A stretch of 64,000 bases of DNA from JALZKA01 sp963715405 (GCA_963715405.1 OY970239.1:1364001-1428000), one strand, 5' to 3'; shown: positions 1-8,650, counted from the stretch's first letter. Notes: generated from the sequence alone by a model not told the origin. A program made the numbers and translations.

Positions 1-615
1 GTCGCCGACGTCGTCGAAGGTGGGCGTGCTGACCGATGGAACGGGTTCTCCCTCTGACGGGATGTCCGGCTGCTCGCGGACCGAGACGGGGATCTGGAGG
101 TTTGTGGCGGCGAAGTTCCCGCCATCGTCGCGGAGCACTGCGACCGCGCGCTGCTCCCCGGGCTTGTCGAAGGTCACGTCGGCGACGTAGACGCTTGAGG
201 TGTCCTCTTCGGCGGCGCTTTCCGCCTGGTATGGCGACTGCACCTCGAGGCTCTCGATTCGAGCTGGGTGGGGACCTTCGATGGGACCGCCCTCAGAATC
301 CTGAAAGTAGACGGCGACGTCTGCGTCGTCGATCTGCGGGCCGGCGACGTCGAAGAGGCCGAAGCCGAACCGGGCGCGCCCCGGCTCGAAGACTACGCCC
401 GAAGGTGAGGCGACGATTTCGTTCGTCTCCCCCACCTCGGCGATGAACTCGTCGATTGTTCCGGGCCCCGGCTCGGGGAAGTCGGCTGCGGAAGGGGCAT
501 CGGTCGCGGGCTCGCCCGTGGAGGAGGGCTCGTCGTCTCCCCCGCATCCGGCTCCGGCGCTCGCGATGAGAGCTGCCGCGAGGCAGGCGAGGATGGCTCG
601 GGGGGGCGAGTGCAC
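1..615 (-). CDS. Putative secreted lipoprotein, 3' end outside window
   Basis: The reading frame is open from a GTG at 615 to the window edge (205 codons, no stop), so the C-terminus is missing. The N-terminus is a lipoprotein-type signal: a short basic start, a hydrophobic stretch (ILACLAAALIASAGAGC) and a cysteine at about residue 24, followed by a polar GGDDEPSST linker. The -3 position of the lipobox is Gly rather than Leu, so lipidation is likely but not certain. The visible mature part, about 180 residues, is acidic and looks like an extracellular beta-rich domain; I recognise no catalytic motif. An alternative GTG at 639 would add eight residues. It is divergent from the dehydrogenase gene at 733. 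The function is unknown. Confidence 0.6.
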   Translation of the reverse strand, partial: MHSPPRAILACLAAALIASAGAGCGGDDEPSSTGEPATDAPSAADFPEPGPGTIDEFIAEVGETNEIVASPSGVVFEPGRARFGFGLFDVAGPQIDDADVAVYFQDSEGGPIEGPHPARIESLEVQSPYQAESAAEEDTSSVYVADVTFDKPGEQRAVAVLRDDGGNFAATNLQIPVSVREQPDIPSEGEPVPSVSTPTFDDVGD

Positions 616-732
616 GGGGAGCGATGGTAGAGGCGGCACCTAACGGGCTGAAAGGGCGGCGCTTCTCCGAGAGCGGGATAGGGTGCGCTGTCCGTGTGTG
701 TGCGCGGAGCGAAAGCGACGAAAGGAGAAAGC

Positions 733-1467
733 GTGGCGGACCGGGCGGCGCTGGTGACGGGAGGATCGAGCGGGATCGGGCTGGCGATTGCGAGAGCGCT
801 CGGCGAGGACGGGTATGGCGTGACGGTCGCGGCGCGGCGCCCTGAGAAGCTGGAGGCGGCGGCCGACGATCTGCGCTCGGCGGGGATCGATGTGCATGCC
901 GTTGCCGCTCAGATGACCGAAGAGGAGGATGTGATGCGCGCGGTTAGTGAGCATCGCGAACGCTGGGGGCGGATGGATGTCTTGGTGAACAACGCCGGCG
1001 TTGGATTGGGCGGTGCGATCGAGGGCTATCCGACGAAGAAGATCGACATGCAGCTCGACCTCAATTTGCGGGCGATCGTGATCTCGACGCGCGAGAGCCT
1101 GGAGATGCTGCGTGCGGCGGGAGGGGAGCATGGAAAGGCGCTGATCGTGAATACCGCGTCGGTGGCCGGCAAGGCCGGTCAGGGTTGGCTGTCGATCTAT
1201 TCGGCGACAAAGGCTGGGGTGATCGGTTTCTCGCAGGCGACGCAGTCGGAGCTTGGAGATGCGGGCGTGCAGGTGACTGCCCTTTGCCCGGCGTTCGTGG
1301 ATACGCCGATGACCGACTTCGTCAAGGGTCAGGTGGAGGCGGAGGACATGATCCGCCCGGAGGACATCGCCGAGTCGGTGCGTTTCTTGCTGCGGACGTC
1401 GAAGGCGTGCCTGGTGCCGGAGATCGTCTTCTTGCGCCCAGGCGACGGCTCGGCGCTTGGGACCTGA
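733..1467 (+). CDS. Short-chain dehydrogenase/reductase (SDR)
   Basis: This is a 244-residue classical SDR, an NAD(P)-dependent alcohol or ketone oxidoreductase of the cytoplasm. It has the cofactor-binding TGGSSGIG motif at residues 9-16, NNAG at 86-89, and the active-site YSATK with Tyr156 and Lys160. I chose the GTG at 733 because an AAAGGAG ribosome binding site lies five bases before it; a longer start at 694 adds a Cys- and Arg-rich tail with no Shine-Dalgarno sequence. An Arg pair (RR at 35-36) after the second beta strand suggests NADP(H) preference. The substrate cannot be told from the sequence. FabG-like reductases are the nearest alternative. Confidence 0.88.
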   Translation: MADRAALVTGGSSGIGLAIARALGEDGYGVTVAARRPEKLEAAADDLRSAGIDVHAVAAQMTEEEDVMRAVSEHRERWGRMDVLVNNAGVGLGGAIEGYPTKKIDMQLDLNLRAIVISTRESLEMLRAAGGEHGKALIVNTASVAGKAGQGWLSIYSATKAGVIGFSQATQSELGDAGVQVTALCPAFVDTPMTDFVKGQVEAEDMIRPEDIAESVRFLLRTSKACLVPEIVFLRPGDGSALGT

Positions 1468-1485
1468 GGAGGTTCTCTGCTCGCG

Positions 1486-2079
1486 CTAGGAGCGGACGGG
1501 CTCGCGCTCTCCGAGGAGCTCGGTGGCGCGCTGTTCGGAGAGTTGCTCCTCGGCGGCTGCGAGGAGGTCCTTGTAGTCGTCGAGGCGGCGGGCGGGGCGC
1601 ATCCACGACCAGTCGCGGTTGAGCCGAAGCTCGCGGCCGCGGTGCCGCTCGCCGGTGTCGGCGGGCGCCTTGGTGATTGTGATCTCGGGGGAAGTGCGGG
1701 TGCAGCGGAACTGCTCGCGCTCGGCACGGATCTGGGCCGCGGCTTCGGCGAGCGAGCCGGCGCCGAGGTCGGATTCGAGGTCGAGGGACCACTCGAGGAG
1801 GGAGCGAAGGGTGCGGACTTCGCGGCGGGTGGCGCGCCGCGGGCGCTTGGCACAGGTGTAGGTGTCCCAGGCGCGGGCGAAGTTGGCGACGGAGGTGCGC
1901 GCGCCGTTCCGGTGCGCGGCGAGCATCGGGCAGATGCCGCCCGACTGGGAGTCGACGTAGGCGCCGACGATGATGCGGTTCGTCTCGATGCCGTGGAGCA
2001 TGGCCTCCTTCGTGTGCTGGGGAAGGCGCTCGATGGCGATGCGAAGGTCGTATGTGGGACGGTCGCGGCGGGTTCTCAT
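1486..2079 (-). CDS. Conserved hypothetical protein, 197 aa
   Basis: I do not recognise this protein. The ATG at 2079 gives 197 residues starting MRTRRDRPTYDLRIAIERLP; a longer start at 2148 would overlap the start region of the glycosyltransferase on the other strand. The protein is Arg-rich and probably cytoplasmic. It has a central helical segment (SLAEAAAQIRAEREQFR), a Trp-Ser-Trp-Met patch near residue 165, and no membrane segment. The frame keeps coding-like composition throughout, whereas the overlapping plus-strand frame at 1543-2154 is a low-complexity Gly/Ala/Val product. It is convergent with the SDR gene. Confidence 0.6.
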   Translation of the reverse strand: MRTRRDRPTYDLRIAIERLPQHTKEAMLHGIETNRIIVGAYVDSQSGGICPMLAAHRNGARTSVANFARAWDTYTCAKRPRRATRREVRTLRSLLEWSLDLESDLGAGSLAEAAAQIRAEREQFRCTRTSPEITITKAPADTGERHRGRELRLNRDWSWMRPARRLDDYKDLLAAAEEQLSEQRATELLGEREPVRS

Positions 2080-2146
2080 GTAGAGAGGTGTAACGGCGCG
2101 AGCGTGGATTCGCGAGGCTGGGAGCGGGTTTCGGGAGGGATGTTGC

Positions 2147-3331
2147 ATGCGTGAGCTACGCGCCTTGATCGCGGCGTTCGGCGATCCGGGGCATACGTTT
2201 CCCGCGATTGCGCTCGCTCGTGCGCTTCAAGCGCGGGGGCATCGGGTGGTGTTCGAGACTTGGGAGAAGTGGCGGGAGGTGCTCGATGCGGAGGGGATCG
2301 AGTTTCACGCTGCCGAGGAGTACCGGGTGTTTGCGCCGCATGAGGGGGATGGGCCGGCGGCGGGAGATGCAGCGGTGTCGTTGGCGCCGCTATTGGAGGA
2401 GCTGCGGCCGGATGTCGTGGTGAACGACATCCTCACCCTGGCGCCGGCGCTGGCCGCGGAGAAGGCGGGGGTGCCGTGGGCGACGCTGATCCCGCACGTG
2501 TATCCCGAGCATGAGGCGGGGCTGCCGTTCTTTGCTTTTGGAGGTGCGCGATTGCCACGGACAGCGCTTGGGCGGTGGCTGTGGACGGCGCCTCGGCCGT
2601 TGCTTGAGGCGGGGTTGCGGCAGGGGCGCGAGGAGCTGAACGGCGAGCGGGAGAAGGCGGGGTTGCCGCGGACCGAGCGGTTCCACGGCGGGACGAGCGA
2701 TGGGCTGGCGATGGTGGCGACGCTGCCGCAGCTTGAGTATCCGCGGCACTGGCCCACACATGTGCATGTGACGGGGCCGATGGAGTTCGAGACGCCGTAT
2801 GAGGATGTTGAGTTGCCGGAAGGCGAGGGGCCGTTGGTGTTGGTGGCGCCTTCTACTGCTCAGGATCCGGAGTGCAGGCTGGTCCGGGTGGCGCTTGAGG
2901 CGCTGGCGGACGAACCGGTGCGCGTCTTGGCGACGACGAACGGGCACATGCCGCGCGAGGGGATCGAGGTGCCTGGCAACGCTCGGTTGTATGGATGGCT
3001 GCGCTACTCGCAGGCGATGGCGGCGGCGGATCTGGTGGTGTGCCACGGCGGACACGGGACGGTGGCGCGTGCGCTGGGTGCGGGCGTGCCGGTGCTTTGC
3101 TGCCCGGCGGTTGGCGACATGGCGGAGAACGGGGCGCGCGTCGGCTGGGCCGGCGTGGGGCTGGCGCTGCCATGGCGACTGCTCGGTCGCGGGTCGCTCC
3201 GCGTGGCGGTCAGGCGCGTGCTTGAGGAGCCCGGGTTTCGCAAGCGTGCGGGGCAGATCGCGAGCTGGTGTGGGGAAAGCGACGGGGCGGCACGGGGTGC
3301 GGAGCTCGTCGAGGCGTTCGGCGTCCGGTAA
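2147..3331 (+). CDS. GT1-family (MGT/YjiC-like) glycosyltransferase
   Basis: This 394-residue GT-B fold enzyme of the UDP-glucuronosyl/macrolide glycosyltransferase type transfers a sugar from a nucleotide-sugar to a small acceptor. The N-terminus shows the acceptor-domain start (GDPGHTFPAIALARALQARG). The C-terminal donor-binding region has the typical signature around residues 285-325: YSQAMAAADLVVCHGGHGTV, then ALGAGVPVLCCPAVGDMAEN, including the conserved HGGHGT loop. An upstream GGGAGGGA supports the ATG at 2147. Donor and acceptor cannot be predicted. Lipid or secondary-metabolite glycosylation are both possible. No other biosynthetic genes flank it. Confidence 0.85.
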   Translation: MRELRALIAAFGDPGHTFPAIALARALQARGHRVVFETWEKWREVLDAEGIEFHAAEEYRVFAPHEGDGPAAGDAAVSLAPLLEELRPDVVVNDILTLAPALAAEKAGVPWATLIPHVYPEHEAGLPFFAFGGARLPRTALGRWLWTAPRPLLEAGLRQGREELNGEREKAGLPRTERFHGGTSDGLAMVATLPQLEYPRHWPTHVHVTGPMEFETPYEDVELPEGEGPLVLVAPSTAQDPECRLVRVALEALADEPVRVLATTNGHMPREGIEVPGNARLYGWLRYSQAMAAADLVVCHGGHGTVARALGAGVPVLCCPAVGDMAENGARVGWAGVGLALPWRLLGRGSLRVAVRRVLEEPGFRKRAGQIASWCGESDGAARGAELVEAFGVR

Positions 3332-3403
3332 CTCCGGGGGTCGGATTCGAACCGACATGGTACGCCTTAACAGGGCGCTGCATTGCCTATCTGCCACCCC
3401 GGA
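3332..3403 (-). tRNA. tRNA-Asn (anticodon GTT)
   Basis: The minus strand folds into a complete cloverleaf. The acceptor stem is TCCGGGG/CCCCGGA with discriminator G. There is a short three-pair D stem (GCA/TGC), an anticodon stem GCGCC/GGCGT with loop CTGTTAA and anticodon GTT, variable region ACCAT, and T stem GTCGG/CCGAC around TTCGAAT. CCA is not encoded. The length is 72 nt. It begins directly after the glycosyltransferase stop codon on the other strand and lies downstream of the HNH nuclease gene. Confidence 0.93.
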
Positions 3404-3456
3404 AGGTGTAGTCCCGATTAGCCACGCGGGACTCGTGGGAGCTGGTTTCTCAGCAT

Positions 3457-4161
3457 TTACTCTAGCGAGAGATTGGCACCTCCGTGCTCGACTTCTGCAT
3501 GGCAATTGGCGCACAGGAGATCGCACTTCCTAGCTTCCTCGCGCGACGCATTTAGGCTTCTAGTTGACCCCTTGCCGGACACTCCGAACCTCTTAGTTTT
3601 CCGGTCGCGGTGATGGAACTGAAGTGCGCCAATGAACCTGTCGTAGCCGCACCGAACGCACTTGCCGCCAGCTTCTTCGGCAAGCGTCCACTTGTTCTTC
3701 CGGCGTCGATCCGCCACCCTTTGCATTCGGCACTTACGGCAGCGGACTCTGCCGCTCGTCTCAATCACGAACACGGAGGGGCCGTGCGTTGGACATTTAG
3801 CCTCAAGCGTTCTGAACCCGGCTTCACTTGCAGCGTCCACCAATTCGCGATCGACGATGGGCCGAGGCCCCCGACGCCCCCTCGTCTTTAGGCCGTACCG
3901 ATCGAGCCAATAGCGCGTCGCGGAGGGACTGCGTTCAATCGCCTCCGCGATCTCAGCGATCGTTGCGCGATTCGCGATCAGCTCCTCAAGCACTGCCTTG
4001 TCGATCGGACCCTTCGCCGCGTGCTTTAGACGCCCGTTCGGTTCTAGTCCGTACCGCTTGAGCCAATAGCTCACCGTTGTCGGATGCCGATTCTCGAGGA
4101 GTCCTATCTCCTCCAGCGACATCCCGCTGACTAGATATCGCTCCAAACGCTCCCGATCCAT
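3457..4161 (-). CDS. HNH endonuclease with two N-terminal helix-turn-helix repeats
   Basis: This 234-residue protein has two tandem DNA-binding repeats (about residues 10-40 and 60-95), each ending in the same pattern: SYWLKRYGL and TRYWLDRYGL. A zinc-knuckle linker (CPTHG ... CRKCR) follows. The last 75 residues form an HNH nuclease module, with KCVRCGYD, then the LQFHHRD catalytic His pair, then LLCANCHAEVEH. Base composition is clearly less GC-rich than the neighbours, and the gene sits beside tRNA-Asn, both signs of horizontal acquisition. A near-perfect LexA box 36 bases before the ATG suggests damage induction. It could be a homing-type or phage-derived nuclease; the target is unknown. 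Confidence 0.82.
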   Translation of the reverse strand: MDRERLERYLVSGMSLEEIGLLENRHPTTVSYWLKRYGLEPNGRLKHAAKGPIDKAVLEELIANRATIAEIAEAIERSPSATRYWLDRYGLKTRGRRGPRPIVDRELVDAASEAGFRTLEAKCPTHGPSVFVIETSGRVRCRKCRMQRVADRRRKNKWTLAEEAGGKCVRCGYDRFIGALQFHHRDRKTKRFGVSGKGSTRSLNASREEARKCDLLCANCHAEVEHGGANLSLE

Positions 4162-4196
4162 GCCCTCATGGTCTCAACCGGATCGGACAGAAAACA

Positions 4197-4210
4197 CGAA
4201 CGTGCGTTCG
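4197..4210. promoter_or_regulatory. LexA (SOS/Cheo) box before the HNH gene
   Basis: CGAACGTGCGTTCG is a perfect dyad that matches the actinobacterial/Bacillus LexA operator core GAAC-N4-GTTC, including the RYRY spacer (GTGC). It lies 36-49 bases upstream of the HNH nuclease ATG, in the 77-base gap before dnaG's 3' end. Binding is inferred from the motif only. Confidence 0.6.
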
Positions 4211-4238
4211 CATCACTTTCGCGACGGCTTGTTTCGGT

Positions 4239-6074
4239 TCAGCGGCGGGCTGGCTGCTTCGGTGGAGTCGCTGACTGGTGGTGGGCAATGCGCTCAGTGA
4301 GGTTTGCTCGGCGTTTTTGCAGCTCGACGCTCGCCTCGGTCGCCCCCGCCGCAGCGGCTTCAGCGATACGGTGCTCGATCGCTCCCTTCTCGAGCTGGAG
4401 GAAGCTCAGCTCCATTGCTTCGGGGCTTGCCGGCTCGGCCGCGGCCATCGCCGCGAGCCGCTTCACGATGGCCGCCGTCTCGACATCGTCCTCGGCCAGG
4501 CCTGCGGTCGGTTCCTCCAAGTGCCCTGCCAGCCAATCGCGCGCCCTCCCCATCGCGGGCGTCGAAAGGTGCTCTCGCGTCAGCTTTTCGATGTAGTCGC
4601 GCCCGTACGCCGGCGCCGCGATGCACATCGCAAGCAGCGCCTGCTCCCGGCGCTCATTCGCACTCAGCGCCTTCGGCGCCTCGCCGCCCGGCGCGAACGG
4701 CGACGCCTCGGCACCCTCGGCCGGCGAATCCCCGGGAGTCGACACCGCCGCCGGCGCAACCCGCGGCGCCGCCGCCATCCGCCTCGCCACCAACCCTGGA
4801 TCGGCACCCAACCTCTCCCCCACACTCCGCACCAGCTCGTCCCGCGTAATCGAATCGGGCATCGCCTTCAGCACCGGCACCACCTCTTCAAGCGCTCGAT
4901 CTCTTCCGTCCGGAGTCGCCAGATCCGAATCGTCGAGCAGCGTCCCGGCGTGAAAGACCGACAGATCGACCGCGTCTTCGACAAGCCCCAAAAACCGATC
5001 CGAAGCGCTCGACCCCGGCCCCTCCCCGCCCAGCATCTCCGCCGGGTCCTCTCCCTCCGGCATCGCCGCCACGCGCAGGCGCACTCGCTTGCCGCTCGCC
5101 ACCGCCTGCGCTCGCAGCATCGCCACCCGCCCGGCCCGATCGGCATCGAGCGCGAGCACTACCTCGTCCGTATGGGCCGCCAAGAGCTTCACCTGGTCCG
5201 GAGTGATCGCAGTCCCCATCACCGCGACCGTCTCCTCCACCCCGGCCTGATGCGCTGCGATCACGTCCGTATATCCCTCGACCACGACCGCCCTCCCTTT
5301 CTTCGCGATCGCTCCTCTCGCTTTGTCAATCCCATAAAGCAGCCGGCTCTTGTGAAAGAGCTCGCCGTCGGGCGAGTTCACGTACTTCGCCCTCTGCTCT
5401 TGGCGAGTAGCCCTGCCACCGAACCCCTGCATCCGTCCGCGCCCGTCGCGGATCGGGAACATGATCCGCGCCCGGAAGTGATCCATCCAGCCACCCTTCT
5501 GCCCCTTCTTCACCAAGCCCGCCGCCACCAGCTCACCCTGAGAAAAGCCGCCCCGCTGCCCCCGCATCACGATCGTGTCCCACCTGTTCGGCGCAAACCC
5601 GACCTCGAACTCCCGCAAGCTCTCCTCGCTCAACCCCCTGCCAAGCAAATATTCGCGCGCCTTCTTCGCCTCGTCCGACTCCCACAGATACTTGACGTAA
5701 TAGGCGGCCGTCCGGTCGAGCACCTCCCCCAGCCGCACCCGCCGCTTCCGAGCCTCCTCGAGGCGCGGATCCTCCCGCTCGCGCTCCACCTCGACGCCGA
5801 AGCGATCGGCCAGCGTCTCAACCGCCTCGGCAAACGGCAGCCCCTCCTTCTCCTGGAGGAACGTGAAGACGTCGCCCTTCTCTCCGCAGCCGAAGCAGTA
5901 GTAGAGCTTCTCTTGGGGATTCACCGAGAACGACGGCGTCCGCTCGTCGTGAAACGGGCACAGCCCCTGAAGCCGCTGACCCGCACGCCGGAGCTCCGTG
6001 TACGGCGCGAGCACCTCCGCGATGTCCACCGCGTCGCGCACCCGCTCGATCGACTCCGAGGAAAACCGCGCCAT
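4239..6074 (-). CDS. dnaG: DNA primase DnaG
   Basis: This 611-residue replicative primase synthesises RNA primers at the fork. The N-terminal CHC2 zinc domain is intact (CPFHDERTPSFSV, then YYCFGCGEKGD, residues about 40-66). It is followed by the primase core with the TOPRIM acidic motifs (VVVEGYTDVIAAHQ near 265-280 and LALDADRAGR near 310-320). The C-terminal region is helical and matches the DnaB-interacting domain in position, though it is divergent. Length is normal for the family. The dGTPase-like, DUF3159-like and recO genes lie upstream in the same direction, 35 bases or less from one another, so a nucleotide/replication operon is likely. Confidence 0.97.
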   Translation of the reverse strand: MARFSSESIERVRDAVDIAEVLAPYTELRRAGQRLQGLCPFHDERTPSFSVNPQEKLYYCFGCGEKGDVFTFLQEKEGLPFAEAVETLADRFGVEVEREREDPRLEEARKRRVRLGEVLDRTAAYYVKYLWESDEAKKAREYLLGRGLSEESLREFEVGFAPNRWDTIVMRGQRGGFSQGELVAAGLVKKGQKGGWMDHFRARIMFPIRDGRGRMQGFGGRATRQEQRAKYVNSPDGELFHKSRLLYGIDKARGAIAKKGRAVVVEGYTDVIAAHQAGVEETVAVMGTAITPDQVKLLAAHTDEVVLALDADRAGRVAMLRAQAVASGKRVRLRVAAMPEGEDPAEMLGGEGPGSSASDRFLGLVEDAVDLSVFHAGTLLDDSDLATPDGRDRALEEVVPVLKAMPDSITRDELVRSVGERLGADPGLVARRMAAAPRVAPAAVSTPGDSPAEGAEASPFAPGGEAPKALSANERREQALLAMCIAAPAYGRDYIEKLTREHLSTPAMGRARDWLAGHLEEPTAGLAEDDVETAAIVKRLAAMAAAEPASPEAMELSFLQLEKGAIEHRIAEAAAAGATEASVELQKRRANLTERIAHHQSATPPKQPARR

Positions 6075-6109
6075 CGCGCTCGAACCTACCTCGGCTCCAG
6101 AGCCGCGCC

Positions 6110-7120
6110 CTAGAGCCGCGACTCCTCCGGCAGCGCGAGGCGCCGGAACGCTGCGATGCAGAACCGGTCCGTCATCCCTGCGATGTAGTCCGTAACCCGC
6201 TGCACCTCGTCCCCGTCGGCCAGCGCTCCCGGCACCACCTCCGGATGCTCGAGGTAGTGCTCGAAAAGGCCCTGAAGAGTCCGCTCGACCCGCTCGTGCT
6301 CAGAGCGCGCCTCCGGCCCCAGGTACACGCGCTGAAACATCCACTTGCGCAAGCGAAGCATTGCCCCGCCGACCTCCTCCGACTGCGCGATCTCGCCCTC
6401 ATCCCGCGATCTCTCCACGATGTCACCTACGAGCGTGTCGATTCGCGCCGCCCCGGTCGGCCCCAGAAGCTCGATCTCCTCCGCCGGCAAATCGGCGGTG
6501 GTGATAATCCCCGCCCGAATCGCGTCGTCGATGTCGTGATTGATGTAGGCCACCCGGTCAACCAAGCGCACGATGCGCCCCTCGAGCGTCGCCGGCTTCC
6601 CAGACCCCGTGTGATTGAGGATGCCGTCACGCACCTGCTCGGTCAGGTTGAGCCCCTCCCCTCCGCGCTCGAGCACCTCGACCAGCCGAAGCGAATGCTC
6701 GTTGTGGCGAAACCGCCTCCCCGTCCTATCTGCGAGCGCCCGGTCAAGCGCCTCCTCGCCGATATGCCCGAACGGCGGATGCCCCAGGTCGTGGCCCAGC
6801 CCGATCGCCTCGGTCAGGTCCTCGTTCAAGCCAAGCGCCCGCGCGACTGTCCGCGCGATGCACCCCGTCTCAAGCGTGTGAGTGAGCCGCGTGCGGTAAT
6901 GGTCTCCCTCCGGCGCAATGAACACCTGCGTCTTGTGTTTGAGACGCCGGAACGCCTTCGAATGGACGATCCTGTCGCGGTCGCGCTGAAACGGCGTCCG
7001 GACCTCACTGAGCGGCTCCTCGGCCTTCCGAAGCGCCGGGTAGGACGGCGTCCCCCGCTCCCACAAGAACTCTGCCTCGAAGCGGCGGGTCCGCTCCTCG
7101 AACGATTCCGCGACGCTCAT
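6110..7120 (-). CDS. dgt: Deoxyguanosinetriphosphate triphosphohydrolase-like protein
   Basis: This 336-residue HD-domain dNTP triphosphohydrolase converts dGTP or other dNTPs to the nucleoside and triphosphate. Metal-binding residues are visible: RLTHTLE (first His), GLGHDLGHPPFGHIGE (HD pair and following His), and the downstream DRVAYINHDIDDA motif. The N-terminus has the typical RTPFQRDRDRIVHSKAFRRLKHKTQVF segment, shown here only as its landmarks FQRDRDRI and RLKHKTQV. Its ATG overlaps the stop of the DUF3159 gene (ATGA), so the two are translationally coupled. It lies next to dnaG, a common actinobacterial pairing. Confidence 0.93.
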   Translation of the reverse strand: MSVAESFEERTRRFEAEFLWERGTPSYPALRKAEEPLSEVRTPFQRDRDRIVHSKAFRRLKHKTQVFIAPEGDHYRTRLTHTLETGCIARTVARALGLNEDLTEAIGLGHDLGHPPFGHIGEEALDRALADRTGRRFRHNEHSLRLVEVLERGGEGLNLTEQVRDGILNHTGSGKPATLEGRIVRLVDRVAYINHDIDDAIRAGIITTADLPAEEIELLGPTGAARIDTLVGDIVERSRDEGEIAQSEEVGGAMLRLRKWMFQRVYLGPEARSEHERVERTLQGLFEHYLEHPEVVPGALADGDEVQRVTDYIAGMTDRFCIAAFRRLALPEESRL

Positions 7121-7770
7121 CCCCGCTGAGGATAAGGGCGGAGATTGATCTCCTTACGCAAGACGAGATAAGAAAGCCATACGGCAACCGCAAAGATCGG
7201 AAAACCCATCGCCGTCTTCGCGACGCCGAGCGCCACCAGTGCGCCGGACAGATAGAGAGGAAGCTGGACCGCGAGACGGGTCACGAAGAGCGCCACCCAG
7301 ATCCAGCTCGCCCGGGTGTAGACGCGAAGGAGCCTGGGATCCTTCCGCCACTCCATCCCCTCCCCCACCAACGGGCCGACGAATACGCCGATGAGCGGCC
7401 AGCGCACCGCGATCGAGATCAGGTAGGCGAGCGCGTAGCCGAGGTTGAGCAAAAGGCCGGGCAGGAAGAAGTTCTCCGCCTTTCCCGTCTTCTGCGCAAT
7501 GAACGCCGCGATCGCGACCCCAACGAAGCCGGCGACCGCGAACTGGAGCGTCTCGCGCCGGAAGAGGCGTACGACCAAAAGCACCGCGCCAACCGCCACC
7601 GCCGACCAGACCGCCACTTCCAGGTCCTGCCCGCTCGCCGTGTAGGCGATCACGAAAGCCAGCCCCGGCAAGCTCGAATCGAGGATCCCATGCCCCCCGC
7701 CCATCGCCTCGAGCAGGTTGAACGGCTCTTTCGCCTTCTTCGGCTGACTCGTGTGTTCGGCCTCGCTCAC
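7117..7770 (-). CDS. DUF3159-like integral membrane protein
   Basis: I take the GTG at 7770 (VSEAEHTSQP...), giving 217 residues. The longer frame to 8019 runs back into recO in another frame and is Arg-rich nonsense. After a polar N-terminus containing FNLLEAMGGGHGILDSSLPG, about five to six hydrophobic segments follow, with SIAVRWPLIGVFVGPLVGEG in the middle and the paired Arg/Lys WRKDPRLLRVY loop. This pattern matches the DUF3159 membrane family of Actinobacteria, whose function is not established. It lies between recO and the dGTPase gene and overlaps the latter by four bases. Confidence 0.7.
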   Translation of the reverse strand: MSEAEHTSQPKKAKEPFNLLEAMGGGHGILDSSLPGLAFVIAYTASGQDLEVAVWSAVAVGAVLLVVRLFRRETLQFAVAGFVGVAIAAFIAQKTGKAENFFLPGLLLNLGYALAYLISIAVRWPLIGVFVGPLVGEGMEWRKDPRLLRVYTRASWIWVALFVTRLAVQLPLYLSGALVALGVAKTAMGFPIFAVAVWLSYLVLRKEINLRPYPQRG

Positions 7771-7813
7771 CTGCAGAAGGATGACCGCTTCGCTGCGAAA
7801 GGAGGCGCGGGGG

Positions 7814-8548
7814 TCAGGCCGCAGCGCGAAGCTGGACGTGCGCGTGGTGCTCGAGCGTCGTCGTGATCGCCCGCTCGGCCATGCGAAGCGCGCCGTTCGT
7901 CGCCACCGGCGCCTGCGCCAGCGGCCTTCCCAACGCGTCCAGCATGAACCGGTGCGCCTCCGCCGAGATCTCGAAGCCGTCGCGCTCACATGCGCCACAA
8001 ACCACGCCTCCCGCCGCACCCGAGAACGCCGTCAACCCATCCGGCTCTCCGCACCGCGAGCACGCCGTGAGCTCAGGAGCAAACCCGGCCGCGAGGGCAA
8101 GCTTCAAGCGGAACGCCAGCGCCGTTCCCAAGCCGGCGGCCCCGTCGGTCTCCCGCCCCTCGTCGCTCCCATCGAGAAGCGACAGATAGCGGCAGAGCAG
8201 GTTGTAGGCGGCAGGATTCGCCTCGGACGAATCGAGCAAGCGAAGCACGGCGTCACAACCCCGCGCCGCCGCCGCCAGCGCCGGGCCCGACTCGCGCAGG
8301 CTGGGATATCCGTCGACCGTGTGCACGCCCGTCACCGTTGCCAATTCTCCTCGCCCCTCGTGGAGCACCATGTCGAGCCGGAAGAACGGCTCGAGCCGCC
8401 CTCCGAAGCGCGAGCGCGGCTTCCGCGACCCTTTCGCAATCGCCCCGATCCGCCCGCGAGCGGCCGTATAGAGATGGAGCACCCGGTCCGCCTCTCCGTA
8501 GCGGATGGAGCGAAGAACGACCGCCTGCGTCTTGAACGAGCCCGGCAT
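7814..8548 (-). CDS. recO: DNA repair protein RecO
   Basis: RecO loads RecA onto SSB-coated gaps with RecR in the RecF pathway. The ATG at 8548 (MPGSFKTQAVVLRSIRYGEAD) begins exactly at the OB-fold start and gives 244 residues. The longer start at 8593 adds a non-conserved tail that runs to the edge of a palindromic repeat. The N-terminal OB domain continues into GRIGAIAKGSRKPRSRFGG. The C-terminal half carries the four-Cys zinc site (CSRCGEPD ... CGACERDG). The family assignment is clear from this layout. Confidence 0.92.
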   Translation of the reverse strand: MPGSFKTQAVVLRSIRYGEADRVLHLYTAARGRIGAIAKGSRKPRSRFGGRLEPFFRLDMVLHEGRGELATVTGVHTVDGYPSLRESGPALAAAARGCDAVLRLLDSSEANPAAYNLLCRYLSLLDGSDEGRETDGAAGLGTALAFRLKLALAAGFAPELTACSRCGEPDGLTAFSGAAGGVVCGACERDGFEISAEAHRFMLDALGRPLAQAPVATNGALRMAERAITTTLEHHAHVQLRAAA

Positions 8549-8593
8549 GAACCCACAATGCTCGCGAACCGACCGGACGCCTCGTTCAGCCAA

Positions 8594-8636
8594 CTGGTCG
8601 ACGTTGAGTGGCCAGGAGACCGGTAACGTCGACCAG
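8594..8636. repeat. 43-bp palindromic repeat, copy 1
   Basis: This element has perfect 12-bp arms (CTGGTCGACGTT and AACGTCGACCAG) around a 19-base centre. The same 43-bp element, inverted, occurs at 10533-10575. The two copies agree at all positions except one transition and a six-base central block. It lies between recO and the P1 peptidase gene. There is no T-run, so it is more like a REP-type element than a terminator. Confidence 0.8.
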
Positions 8637-8650
8637 CTGCCGGTCGCGGC

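Noticed and set aside
1543..2154. 203-codon plus-strand frame over the hypothetical gene
   Set aside because: Gly/Ala/Val low-complexity translation; the minus-strand frame has better protein-like composition.
3404..3456. Possible integration site (att) at tRNA-Asn
   Set aside because: No direct repeat of the tRNA 3' end was found at the other side of the HNH gene and there is no integrase beside it.
4278..6113. 611-codon open frame antisense to dnaG
   Set aside because: It mirrors dnaG almost exactly, is Arg/Pro/His-rich and has no recognisable motif. Long antisense frames are expected in GC-rich DNA.
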